Of a stretch of 64,000 nucleotides of DNA, positions 47,994-58,622 are shown piece after piece. The notes under the pieces are model-generated. The model was not told where the DNA came from and ran no database searches. It saw only the letters and a program-made list of their open reading frames with translations. How positions within the stretch are numbered: the stretch's first letter is position 1; every line of letters starts with the position of its first letter. The stretch is from Owenia fusiformis (taxonomy: Eukaryota; Annelida; Polychaeta; Sabellida; Oweniidae): NCBI GenBank assembly GCA_903813345.2, contig CAIIXF020000010.1, positions 18,551,181-18,615,180 on the forward strand, given 5' to 3'. The position numbers and the translations under genes are program-made.

Positions 47994-50603
47994 TCAGCAA
48001 TATTTCTTCAATCCCCTTCCACTGAACCTTGGCCAGCTCTTTATGGTCGAGTACAGATATTTTCCTGGACACGCCGTGCAACCACCATCTCGGTGACCGA
48101 AAAGTTCGTAATTCGGGCTTATGTAACCCTGAAAGTATAGAATGCTAAAGATACGAAACAATGCGTGTCAGATGAACTTTTGGAAAAGAGAGTTTGATTA
48201 AATACATGTTCAGTTCAGTCCAGTTCAGTGTCTTTATTTCCTCCACATAGTTTAACCATGCAAATAAAAACATCAAATCTGGTTAACATGTTAACCTCTG
48301 CTTTGATAATGAGGTGGAAAGCAATGGTTTTAATATTGCTAATATAGCCATACTGGACGCCGGTACAGATTAGCTTTAATTTTGAATGGTAAAGCATGTG
48401 GGTCTTCGTCTGCGCATGCTCCCTCAAATTCTACTTACTCTGGAGATTCCACATGCAATGACGTCATTTGCAGCTCGCTGGGCAGCTGCGTTGGCGTTCC
48501 TATTTTCGAAGTTACCTATGAATGAGATCGCAATGGCCTGTGAGTTATACCCTCTTGTGTGTGCGCCTTGGGTGCTGAACCCACGACCTTCGTATGCATT
48601 GCCATCTTCACCAACCAGGAAGCTGTAGCCAATGTCGGAGTAACCTAAAAAATGATTATGTTCTCATCTAGTCATTCAGATAGAACATAATATGAGACAG
48701 TATTGCCATGGTTAATGTGTAGGTAGGTTTAATGGCCAACACGATACATATAGTTTTGCCAATTAAACATGAACTTCCATCCTAACTATTTAACAAATGG
48801 TATTGATCTTTTTGATCAACTCTCGTATTCATCAATGTTCAAATAATCTCAAACATGATACCTTTACCTCTATTGTTCATGTGATAATTCTGAGTCCCCT
48901 TCACCTGGCGTAAACAACTATCCTTTGAGTTACAGAATGCTCCTGCTGTGTGATGGATGAATACCATTTTGACTGGAGTTCGCATAACTGATCTAGCTCT
49001 CGCTGCCCGTGCTCCCCAACCTGCTCTTGACACAATCGCAGCGCATCCTCGCCCGCCACCACCGACGCTTCCACCTCCACCTGAAGTAAGATCATCACGT
49101 TCATGATTCAATGATGCAGGAATGTATACATCGTCCAAACGCAGGGCTCGAGATATCATATATTATGTTCCTTCTCATCCTTCGTACGCAGGGCTCCAAA
49201 ATCCACAATACCTTTTTTCTTTCTACCCGGGAAGAAGGAGGTACGGATTCTGGACACCTGCTTAGGAGGATGGTTCCTTCTGGGAGTACGAGTTCTTGAG
49301 GCCTTTGTTCGAACGATGGAACATATATCAACCGAACAATATACGTAACTGTTAACTAATGCAATCTAGAACAGTTCCATAGCACTGTATGTACATGCAG
49401 TACATACTATATACGTACATGGGAATGGTTTTATGTATTCTGGATTTCTAATTGACATTTATTGCGTTTTGAACTTATATTCGGTACACGCAAATAGTTT
49501 TAGATGTTAAAGAATACGTCGAGTAGTTGAATTTTTAATGCTATTTTTTCTTGCGTATTGACAGCATTGTTCTTACTTTACCATTATATATTGCATTTAA
49601 CTATTATACAAGATACACAATGAATGTAATGTTCCAGCATCCAAAATCTTGGTTAATTCTTTCATTGCTTTACCTTCTATAGTTTATCTGTTATCTGGTT
49701 TTGGAAACAGTAAAATGTGACAGGCCTAAATAAACCAAACATGTATAAAATTGAAACGCCAACCTATACGTATGACCGATCGCCCCTACAAATGCATGGC
49801 TTAAATATTTTCCTATACTTTATATCTGTAATCTTGGTTTTTAAGACAGTAAAAGATGGCAGGCATAAATAAATCTAGTGTGAGATCTAGATTGATAATA
49901 AATGGTAAAATAAGTAGGGTGTATTACTAAGTTGATGACGCTCGCTACACTCGATCATTTATTTCACATGATCAGTCACGTCCTCTTACCTTTGCCACAT
50001 CTACTGGCTGGCGCTTGATTGAGATACTTTCCTGCTACCCAACCTGTTCTTCCATTGAATGCGATAGAATACCAGACGTAACCATCTTTCGTTTGTTTTC
50101 GTCCAGTGTATTTTACGCACTGTCCATTGGGTAAAGATCCTATTACGCTGGTTTTGAGACCACCTACATGTATTGGAATATATGTACAGTACAATTTCAA
50201 CACAACATACAATGGGTTGTCGCTTCAAAAAGGTTTTACTGCATATACAATAATATTTTCAGACTGCACACGGAAGTGAATAATAGCCATGTCGTGCTGC
50301 CCTTATCATCAATTCATTTCCGATGTCACCTTTATAACAAAGTACCTGTAATCAGTCATACCACCTTCTATAAAAAAAAAACATGTTGTAATGAACATAA
50401 AAAGTTCACGCATAAATACATACATTTCTGACAATTGCAATTAAAATTGTCAAGAATTACCTACCATTATTTCGTACATTAAGACCAGTGTTTGCTGTTG
50501 AACATACACATGTGCCAGAAGGTAGATTTCTTCCATTAAGATCCGCCTGAGACCCATTCAACAGAAGGAGAAACCCAAAACCAACCAATGACAATAACTT
50601 CAT
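47994..50603 (-). CDS. Secreted SH3b-PGRP fusion protein, PGRP gene 2
   Basis: Exons (minus): 50465-50603, 49990-50163, 48868-49080, 48439-48644 and 47994-48128. All phases agree, giving 288 residues. Order: signal peptide 1 to about 21 ('LLSLVGFGFLLLLNGSQA'); a bacterial-type SH3 (SH3b/SH3_3) domain about 31-95 with 'NTGLNVRNN', 'TSVIGSLPNGQCVKY' and 'GRTGWVAGKYL'; a Gly-rich linker; then a PGRP amidase domain with zinc ligands H147, H256, C264 plus Y182 and T262. SH3b domains bind cell walls in bacterial and phage lysins, so this protein probably anchors an amidase on peptidoglycan. That role is inference. The exon 1 donor after AATAATG (phase 1) was chosen because it keeps the SH3b domain intact; a GTAATT five bases on would break it. 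The last three exons are a near copy of PGRP gene 1. Confidence 0.9.
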
Positions 50604-50691
50604 GGTAAATAATGATGTTTGACAGTGGTCAATATTTCCCAAATTAAATGAGTAGATATCTTGTTAATAAAGTTTCATGCTCAGAGCGGAT

Positions 50692-50708
50692 GAGATAAGC
50701 GTTATCTA
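50692..50708. promoter_or_regulatory. Inverted pair of GATA sites upstream of SH3b-PGRP
   Basis: 'agataagcgttatct' is two GATA motifs facing each other, about 90 bases upstream of the ATG at 50603. GATA factors regulate PGRP-type immune genes in insects. Use here is inference. Confidence 0.35.
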
Positions 50709-51082
50709 TCAGGGCAAGTTTTCGTTTGGACTGCTGATAAAGATGTACATGACTATCCCAAGGAGGACTAATTAATATGATTTGATAGAGGAAGAAAATA
50801 AACAGGTGGCATCATACTGTCATATCATACCCCTGTATCATCGCCCTCTGTTTTGGCCCTTGGCGGCTCTCTTTGCTGAACAATGGTTATATGGCGATGA
50901 AGAGGTCGAATATTTTTTGAAGCTGGGACACCAATGTTCGCTTACCATTTAGATTTACAATTATGATAACTTCATACCTTGGTAATCCAAAGTGCGGGAC
51001 ATCTGCATTTAACAATACTAGTTGATATCACGGGCCATTAACATCGAACCAGTAAATGCCCCTGCACACAACATGAGAATGC

Positions 51083-51125
51083 ATGATCTTATCAGGGGAC
51101 GTTGTGAACATGCATATATAAAAGG
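51083..51125 (+). promoter_or_regulatory. Core promoter of transporter copy 1: GATA-like site and TATA box
   Basis: 'atgatcttatcag' (51083-51095) contains a reverse GATA site and is identical at 58464-58476 before copy 2. 'catatataaaagg' (51113-51125) is a good TATA box about 130 bases before the ATG. In copy 2 the TATA position reads 'catgtttaaaaag', which is weaker. Confidence 0.6.
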
Positions 51126-51254
51126 CTGAACAAGGTCAATATAACATTTTCTATTAGATATACTGTTACTACTTGAAAACTATTCTATTCAAGTCTGTCA
51201 CTTGTATATGTCTTTGATATTCAAACTAAGAAAAGACAATCAATCACCGACATC

Positions 51255-53191
51255 ATGTTGCGACAAAAAGAGACAGAAGAGGCAATTAAAAAACACATAA
51301 CGTATTCTACGTTGGGGCCAACAGAAATAAACATGGCAACATTCTGGAAGATTTTTAAAACGATTGTATTGTTCTTTGGATGTGCTGTTTTGGTAAGTAA
51401 AATGCGTTTACGCAATCTCTGGGGTTTGGTTATTATAATGTCATATTGTGATGATAACGCTTGTCGAAAAATAACTGAGTTACTGTTATTGTTATGTTTG
51501 AATCATAGTCGAGTGTATACATATTTTGGAGTGTCGGAATAAAAGAACAAAATATGGTATGACATCCTATATACTGTATGCGCCAACGACGGTATCGGCG
51601 AAATAATCATGTTGAACCTGATATTGTTACAGGGTGTATACTACAGTATGACAGGTCCCCTCCTTCCTGACCTTAAGATCATGGTAAACGCGGACTATGA
51701 AGAAATAGCACGAGTAGTGTCTGCTATGAACGCTCCCTTCCTACTGAGTACTCTTATGGGCGGGCTTATCTCTGATAGCTACCGTCGATACGTCGGCTTG
51801 ATCCTTTTCATTGCTCAGTTAATAGCTGTTATTGGCCTGGTGTTCACACCGTGGTGCCGCGTTCTTTGGTTATTGGGGATCATGTTCTTCTTGCAAGGTG
51901 CAGGTGTTGGACCATTCACATCAGGTAGGAAACGTTGCCTTCTGCCCAACCTTTTCCGGTGATTTAATCCCACAGCTGACACCATGTCTGTAACATTTAA
52001 GATTAAATATATAATGTGATAACGATTCATATTATACTATGTACAGATAAATACAAACTCTAGAATCGTAGATTAAAATACTATATTACTACAGGTGGTA
52101 ATGCATGGATAGTCTGGCTATGGGGAGCCGATTCCGACGCCCCAGTCCATTCATTTCACTTCGGTTGGGGACTTGGCGCTTTCTTGGCACCCCAGTTGAC
52201 GAAACCGTTTGTGTCAGAGACGTTTACTTGGCGGAATGAAACACAGAATAACAGTATAATCAAGATAACTAATTCAAGCGAAGATGATGGCAATAACACG
52301 TTAACATACACGACTGAAGGATACCCCCTATATCCATACTCTATCATGGCGTGTGTGGCATTTGTATATTCATTATTGTACTTAATGCTCTACTTTCAAG
52401 AAAGGAACGAGTTCATGAACAATGAAACAAAACAGATGGAGATGGATCAGAAAGATGCAAGTGATAAAGAAAATAACACGACCAGAGAGGATCAGATTGT
52501 ACATGAAAGAAGTGACAAATTAATGCATAGAATTAAGCAGGCATTGTCACCTTCTTCATGTGGTCGGGGAGAAACATCATTCGGTATCCAGATGTCGATA
52601 CTAGTGTTCACTTACCATTTTCTAATCGTGGCTGGTGAGAGATCTTGGGGCCAGTACTTATATTCCTATTCTAAAGAGAGTAACCTTGGATTCACCAGTG
52701 CAGATTCGAGTGATCTCCATTCTGCTTTCTGGCTGTGCTTTCTGATTGGTCGAGGAGTGGCGACCCTGATTTCAAAATGGTGTCCCCCAAATATCATGGT
52801 CACTGGGGAACTATTTGCTCTGTTAGCTTGTAGCATCGTTCTTGTTAGCTTTCCGAAAAGTGTTCTTGTATTGTGGATAGCTTCCTGCGCATTTGGCTTT
52901 TTTATCGCGCCTTTATTCCCTGGAGGAATCTCTATCTATAACCAATATATGGACGTCACCGCCATGGTGCTAGCACTTTCGCAGGGCGGCGCTGCCTTTG
53001 GTTCTATGTTATGGAACTGGATAACAGGGTATCTACTTCAGTACCACGGGCATGGTTCATTATTGTACTTTAACATTATCTATATTGCATTAGTGATGTT
53101 GATTTATGGACTGATGCAAATAGTTGGGATAAAAAATAAACGTTCCCGACAAAACGCAAATAATATGTATGTTATCAATCAGTCTGAATAA
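51255..53191 (+). CDS. MFSD4B: MFS transporter, sodium-dependent glucose transporter 1-like (MFSD4B/NaGLT1), copy 1
   Basis: Exons 51255-51392, 51633-51924 and 52095-53191; phases 0 and 1 agree, giving 508 residues with about 12 membrane segments. 'TGPLLPDLKIMVNADYEEI' after TM1 and the MFS loop 2-3 motif 'GGLISDSYRRYVG' fit NaGLT1-like transporters. A long extracellular loop carries several N-glycosylation sequons (NET, NNS, NSS, NNT). A charged cytoplasmic loop around residues 230-285 ('MEMDQKDASDKENNTTRED') separates the two six-helix halves. The C-terminal half ends in a basic tail. Vertebrate NaGLT1 transports glucose or urea in kidney; substrate here is inferred. A tandem copy follows at 58623. 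Confidence 0.9.
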
Positions 53192-53685
53192 TTTAGTGGT
53201 TGGAAGACTGACTCGTGTACTCGAGTTTTACTCTCATTTGTCCTAAAAATCAATTGATCGAGTTGAAAACTTGAACTCGCGATTTGAAATGTTTACCAAA
53301 AATTATTATTCACTCATTTTCACCTTACCTTGACTCGCGATTCGTCTCTCCTATTCGCAATTTCCATTCTTATAGTTGTAATGTTCTGCTTATAATCTGT
53401 ATAGAAAACAACTTATTTTCTATTTAATGCCATGTGCGGAAGACAAACATACTCGGATTTTATTCTGCGTTCGTTATTTTTATGCAAAAGTTTCATTTCC
53501 GGTTTGATGCATTCTGGGAATATCCAACAGCCGGGAATTTTAAAATATTTGTCTACCGCGGTGCATCCTGGAACTTTCTGGATTGACGAAGTTTGTTTTC
53601 ACTATTTATTCTGTAAGTTTTACTATCTATAGGGGACTAGGGGTGAACTTTAGCGATCTATAGGGATGTGCAATACGATTTAGAC

Positions 53686-53691
53686 AATAAA
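53686..53691 (+). terminator. Candidate polyadenylation signal of transporter copy 1
   Basis: AATAAA about 495 bases after the stop. No nearer canonical signal was noticed. Confidence 0.35.
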
Positions 53692-53699
53692 AAGTATAG

Positions 53700-54569
53700 A
53701 GGCACTTGAAAGACTTGATCAAATTGATGAATTCTGCCGCTACTTCGGAAACTGAAACCGGAAGTAACTCAACTAAGTCAAATTGCGATTATAATCGTGG
53801 TTTTTCATGGCCCACTCGAGTGGAGATTTTCAGGCGAGTCCGACCACTAAGTCTGATACTCTTTAAATTTCCATTTATATTACATTGCTACAGAAATACA
53901 TTTCAATATCTATGGCAACTTTCGCTATTTCTTAATTTACAAGAGGCGTGTCGATAAAGCTTGCTAGAATTGCAAAATTCATACTCGATATTCTATTGCC
54001 TTTGGTGGAACTATTTGATAACAATATTTCCCAAATGTTGAAGAATGGCAAGAAGTTGAAAATTACTTTTATACTCGTAAAGTACATATATAGACTAGAT
54101 ACTTAGTCCCAATATGAATTTTATAGAGAAATATTGTTCCAAATTGTTCCACACCAGGCAACAGAATATCGAGTTTGTATTTTGGCTTCCAATCCTCCTT
54201 GCTAGAATTGTCAATTTAAAAAAATTAATGCGCGTTATTAGTTATTTTTCATAGTGCCGCGTTCACCTCTTTTATCACACCATCGGTTGAATATACTCGT
54301 CATGATGACGACGTGATCGTTATGGTGGTCGTTATCATGATCGTCCTGCTTTTTCAGGAAAACCGCTCATCGGATTTTCTACAGATTCGCACACATGATA
54401 GAGGATATCAAGTTCTAGAGCTGATTAACTTTTTGGTGGCCATCTTGTTTTGTAATTTGGATATAGTTCTGAGTAATTTTCTTGTGATTTGGTTTTCTGA
54501 ATAAAAAGTCATTTTCTCCTTCCCTACCCAATTGGAGCGCCATCTGGCGTTTGGGAAGTGAATCGGGAC
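53700..54569. other. Intergenic; duplicated flank remnants
   Basis: The stretch around 53915-53955 ('cgctatttcttaatttacaa') resembles 61735-61770 downstream of copy 2, so the tandem duplication probably included this 3' flank. 'gatagaggatatcaagttct' (54398) recurs at 55219. Confidence 0.4.
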
Positions 54570-55130
54570 TATATTTATAGGGTAGGTCCTAATTTATCTG
54601 AAAACATGTCAGAGTTCAGTGGGAAATCTCATTTTGAGACAGGGAAGGTGCAAACAACCCGCACACGTGCTTTTTCTGAAATGTTGTCCTGATTTTCAAC
54701 CCCTTTCACCCATGCTTTTTCAATTATTGTTGCATCAATTAATATGCTGGGTTTTGAGACACAGTTAACCCCTATAAGGAATAAGTAATTCCTTTTAGAT
54801 TAAGTGGAAAACCTTATTTCCCATGTTATTTTCCCATAGGGAAAACTCATGCGACCCATTGCTTTCAGCTTAATATCAACCATAATGGATATCTTTAAAA
54901 CCCCTGGAGGAATTACTTATTCCTTAGATTAACTGGTCAAAACGCAATATGTACTGGAGATGCAACAACAATTGAAAAAGCAGGGCTGGAAGGGGTTGAA
55001 AAGCAGGACAACATTTCAGAAAAAATATGTGGGTGTTTTTTGCATCTTCCCTGTCTCAAAGTCGAATTTATTTTATCATCTCTATGAGTGCTTTTCCTGG
55101 AGGTAATACATTTGCTTAACATATGCACCT
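54570..55130. mobile_element. Foldback/inverted-repeat element, copy 1
   Basis: The left arm 'gagacagggaaggtgcaaac...tttctgaaatgttgtcctga' is the approximate reverse complement of the right arm '...caggacaacatttcagaaa...gcatcttccctgtctc'. The inner parts also pair ('ggaataagtaattcc'). Copy 2 lies at 56030-56450. Confidence 0.7.
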
Positions 55131-56029
55131 GTTTAAATCCTCAGAAAATAGCCAAAATATCCAACATATGACTGTTCGAAATCTGTTGCGATACTTTTCG
55201 TCCTCCTTTGCACAGATGATAGAGGATATCGAATTCTAGAGCTAATTAACTTTTGGGTAGCCATATTGTTCTCTGAAGGCTTTTTGATGGTGTATCTCGA
55301 GACCTTCATTCACTTCAATGCTAAAAACTTGCAATAGTCACTTAATTTCATGATTTATCAAAAAGTGTTGGTTGAATCCGTCTGAAACTCGAATGACAAA
55401 CTATTGGATAATCCTGCCAATGTACGTATTGTGATTAAACATGAAAATGTTGGTAGTCATACAAATAAGCCAAGGTTTTCATGAATTTTAGCATTGAACC
55501 AATGGAGATTTTGCCCAAGTTTTTAAAAATGTCATGGAAAATGATTTAAATCGACATAACTGTGTAAATCAAAGCTATTGTTGGAGAAAATTTGTCACTG
55601 AATTCAAATATGCTATCAAAAATAAAGAGGAGGTAAAAAGGGCAAATCTCACAATCGCACGAAAAAACGAGAATTAGCGAGATTTCAAAGCTATTAAGAA
55701 ACTCCATGATTTCTTAGATGAACTTTCTTATGGGTTTACGAAAAAGACCGACCCCACCGACCACCGATCGACCGGTTGGTGTTTACCACAGATAGCCTCG
55801 AAACAGGATTTGAGGAATAGACCGACCATATCATGTGTAAAAGATCAACCATATTTGTAGCCTCATAAATTATTTATATAATTCAATTCAATTCAGGTTT
55901 ATTTTCTTATACAAGTGTATATAGTATTATATGCAAGGTTTTACATGTCACCCTTCCGTTTTGAAAAGAGGGCAGTGCAATGACAATTGAACGCGCGGGG
56001 TAAGGTACAACACGAGGGTGATGATTTGA
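55131..56029. other. Intergenic, no gene seen
   Basis: Repeat-flank sequence and AT-rich DNA with no supported exon. Confidence 0.4.
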
Positions 56030-56450
56030 GCAAACTGATGTTTTCATGCAAACTACACACCCACATGTTTTTTTCTGAAATGTTTTCCTGATTTAATTCA
56101 ACCCCTTCCACCCCTGCTTTTTAATTTTTCTTACATCAATATTTGTGTTTTTAAAGGAATACGTGATTCCTTTTAGATAAAATGGAAACAATATTTCCCA
56201 TGTTATTTTCCCATATGGAAAACTCAAACAATCCAATTGCTTTCAGCTAATTTTGGTCACCCGTAATGGATAGCTTTAAAACCCCTGAAGGAATCACTTA
56301 TTCCTTAAAAGGGGTTAACTGTGTGTCAAGACACAAGAAAAGGTTTAAACATGTGGGTGGGTTGTTTGCATCTTCCCTGTCTCAAAGTCGAAATTATTTT
56401 ATTATCTCTGGGAGTGCTTTTCCTGGAGGTAATGCATTGATCTGCACCTG
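56030..56450. mobile_element. Foldback/inverted-repeat element, copy 2
   Basis: It shares with copy 1 'catgttattttcccata', 'ttgctttcagct', 'tttaaaacccctg.aggaat' and 'cttccctgtctcaaagtcga', in the same orientation but slightly shortened on the left arm. Confidence 0.65.
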
Positions 56451-57304
56451 ATTAAATCCTCATAAAATAGCCAAAATCCAACATATGACTGTCCGAAATA
56501 CCTTACCTTCCCTCCTCCATTACCTATGAGATACGGTACAACGCAAATTCAAATTCCTCGTGTTTTACCTTACCGTTACCGCGCGTTTAACTGTATCCTA
56601 CATTCGGAGTTTTTGTTGGTAAAACTATGAAATTAACTTTCAAGTTCACTGTCTTGGATGTTATTATAGACATTTACATCTAAAAATATCGAGAAACTAG
56701 ACCAGATCTTTCTGAAACGAAGAAAACATCAGTTTGTTCAAATTTTATTACCCTCGTGTTTGTTATACTTACCTTCGACTGTCACGCTTCTTTGGTACAA
56801 ACACTCTGTAATGGCAGCAGGAAGATTATTCCAAAGAGTCTGGTCTTGACGCATGATTGATTACTAGCTATTTCTGAATTATATTTATTTGCGACCAAGT
56901 CAAATTTAAATCTAGTATTTCTGTCATGCATCTGACTGTTTGTCTTAATCTCACATCGAGAACGACAAACTGTGGTTCGCGATGTGGGAAATCGGACACA
57001 GATAGAGACCGACATTTTTATAGTTTCACAGGAATGTCATCAAACAGTTTCTTGGCAATTTCAGAGGGTTCGCAACAACATTGCAGTAGTAAAATGTTTT
57101 AAATATTTCATATTTGTTATATCATTCATTCGTCCATATTTGTCGTCCTTATTCATGTGCATACACATTGACTTTCTATACACTACCTGGGTAACAGGTA
57201 CACGAGGGCACTTTTAGACGATTTATAACGTATTCCTGGGCCCAGACAGTATTTTGGTTGACACGATTATTGAAACCAGTGATAAGTAAATGCCCTGCAT
57301 ACTA
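56451..57304. other. Intergenic, no gene seen
   Basis: No supported exon or RNA gene before the transposon at 57305. Confidence 0.4.
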
Positions 57305-58443
57305 GTCCATGTTATGACTTCCGAATATGAAGGATAAGTAGCACACTATAGCGCAGCAACATTTGAAGCAAAATTTATGAAGGTGTACATGTCTTCATTC
57401 TTTTAAAATACCAGATGTCGGTGTTTAATTAGTGTTATTATGCAAGTGTGTTTTTCAGATTTTGTTTGATATTTCAAATATGAGCCAAGCCGATTCAACA
57501 AAAGTGTGTGGACTATTTAGGTAATTTATGATTGGGAACATACTAGTTTTCTTACCATTTAAAACATCTTATTACCAGAATTTTTCCATATCATCGCAAG
57601 AGGTTTAAATCATAATACAATAAAAAATATGTAAGATTTATATCTAATTAAATGTTACAGAGGTATTGGAATGTTCACATATTCCAAGTGCATATCTAAT
57701 AATCAATTGGAGTCATATGCAATCGAACGCCTTACAATTCTTCCTCGACGTTACTTGTGGCTATCATCAAGTTTTCTGACGGCTGTTTCTTCTTTGACCT
57801 TACCGCTGGATACAATCAAATTTTAGGAAGATAATGATAACGATTTTTCTCAATTATTCATGAATTCGATCAAGTCTTGATGGTTGTTTTATATTAAGCA
57901 ACTGGGCTATATCTAACTAGGGAAAATAGAATTTTAGCTGTAGTCCCAATTAGTCAAGGAAGAGCAATAGGCCCTCCTTTCTTGATAATTTTCACCGCTG
58001 AATAAAAGTTTATATCTCAAAACGTATTGAGACCCATTTTGTGAAAAACTAGCATAATTTAAGCATTTGTCGTTCCAATATAAAAGTGATTCATTTGTAG
58101 CATTTATCTTATCTTATTACATATTTTTGGTATTGATAAGAAAAATGACCTCAAACTTATAGCTTAGAAACCTAAATATCATATATTTAAATCATTTTGT
58201 ATTATTTTCTGTTGCATTGTGTACTCCAAATTGTGAACAATTGGGATTTCATTTTTTGGTGATTTTTTGTCCTCTGATAATGGCAGGCATAATTCAGTCT
58301 AAAAGCCGGAAGTATATTGAGCGGTTATAATAAAAATTATTAGGGAACATATGTAGGAATGTTAATGTAAGGTCAAATATCGCTGCACTATAGTGTGCTA
58401 CCAGCTCCTTTATTAGACGTCCTAGAGATTTCATACCATGGAC
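57305..58443. mobile_element. Transposon family I, copy C (most complete)
   Basis: TA-flanked (57303-57304 and 58444-58445), 1.14 kb, in reverse orientation to copies A and B. Termini 'gtccatg.tatga' / 'tcataccatggac' and subterminal 'gtagcacactatagcgcagc' / 'tgcactatagtgtgctac' are inverted. No open transposase. Its right end is 20 bases from the conserved promoter block of transporter copy 2. Confidence 0.75.
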
Positions 58444-58463
58444 TACTAATATACCGACAATAC

Positions 58464-58512
58464 ATGATCTTATCAGAGCATGTTGTGAACATGCATGTTT
58501 AAAAAGCTGTAC
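58464..58512 (+). promoter_or_regulatory. Promoter block of transporter copy 2
   Basis: It retains the 'atgatcttatcag' block of copy 1, but the TATA box has changed to TTTAAA-like sequence. The downstream 5' UTR is also conserved with copy 1 ('gtctttgatattc', 'agacaatcaatcacc'). Confidence 0.5.
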
Positions 58513-58622
58513 AATTAGGTCAACATTACGACTGTCTTGAACTAGTATTTGAAAACTATTGTCTGTCGCTTGTAAATGTCTTTGATATTCTAACTAAGAG
58601 AAGACAATCAATCACCAGCATC

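Noticed and set aside
52156-52347. Minus-strand frame overlapping transporter exon 3
   Set aside because: Shadow of the confirmed plus-strand coding exon.
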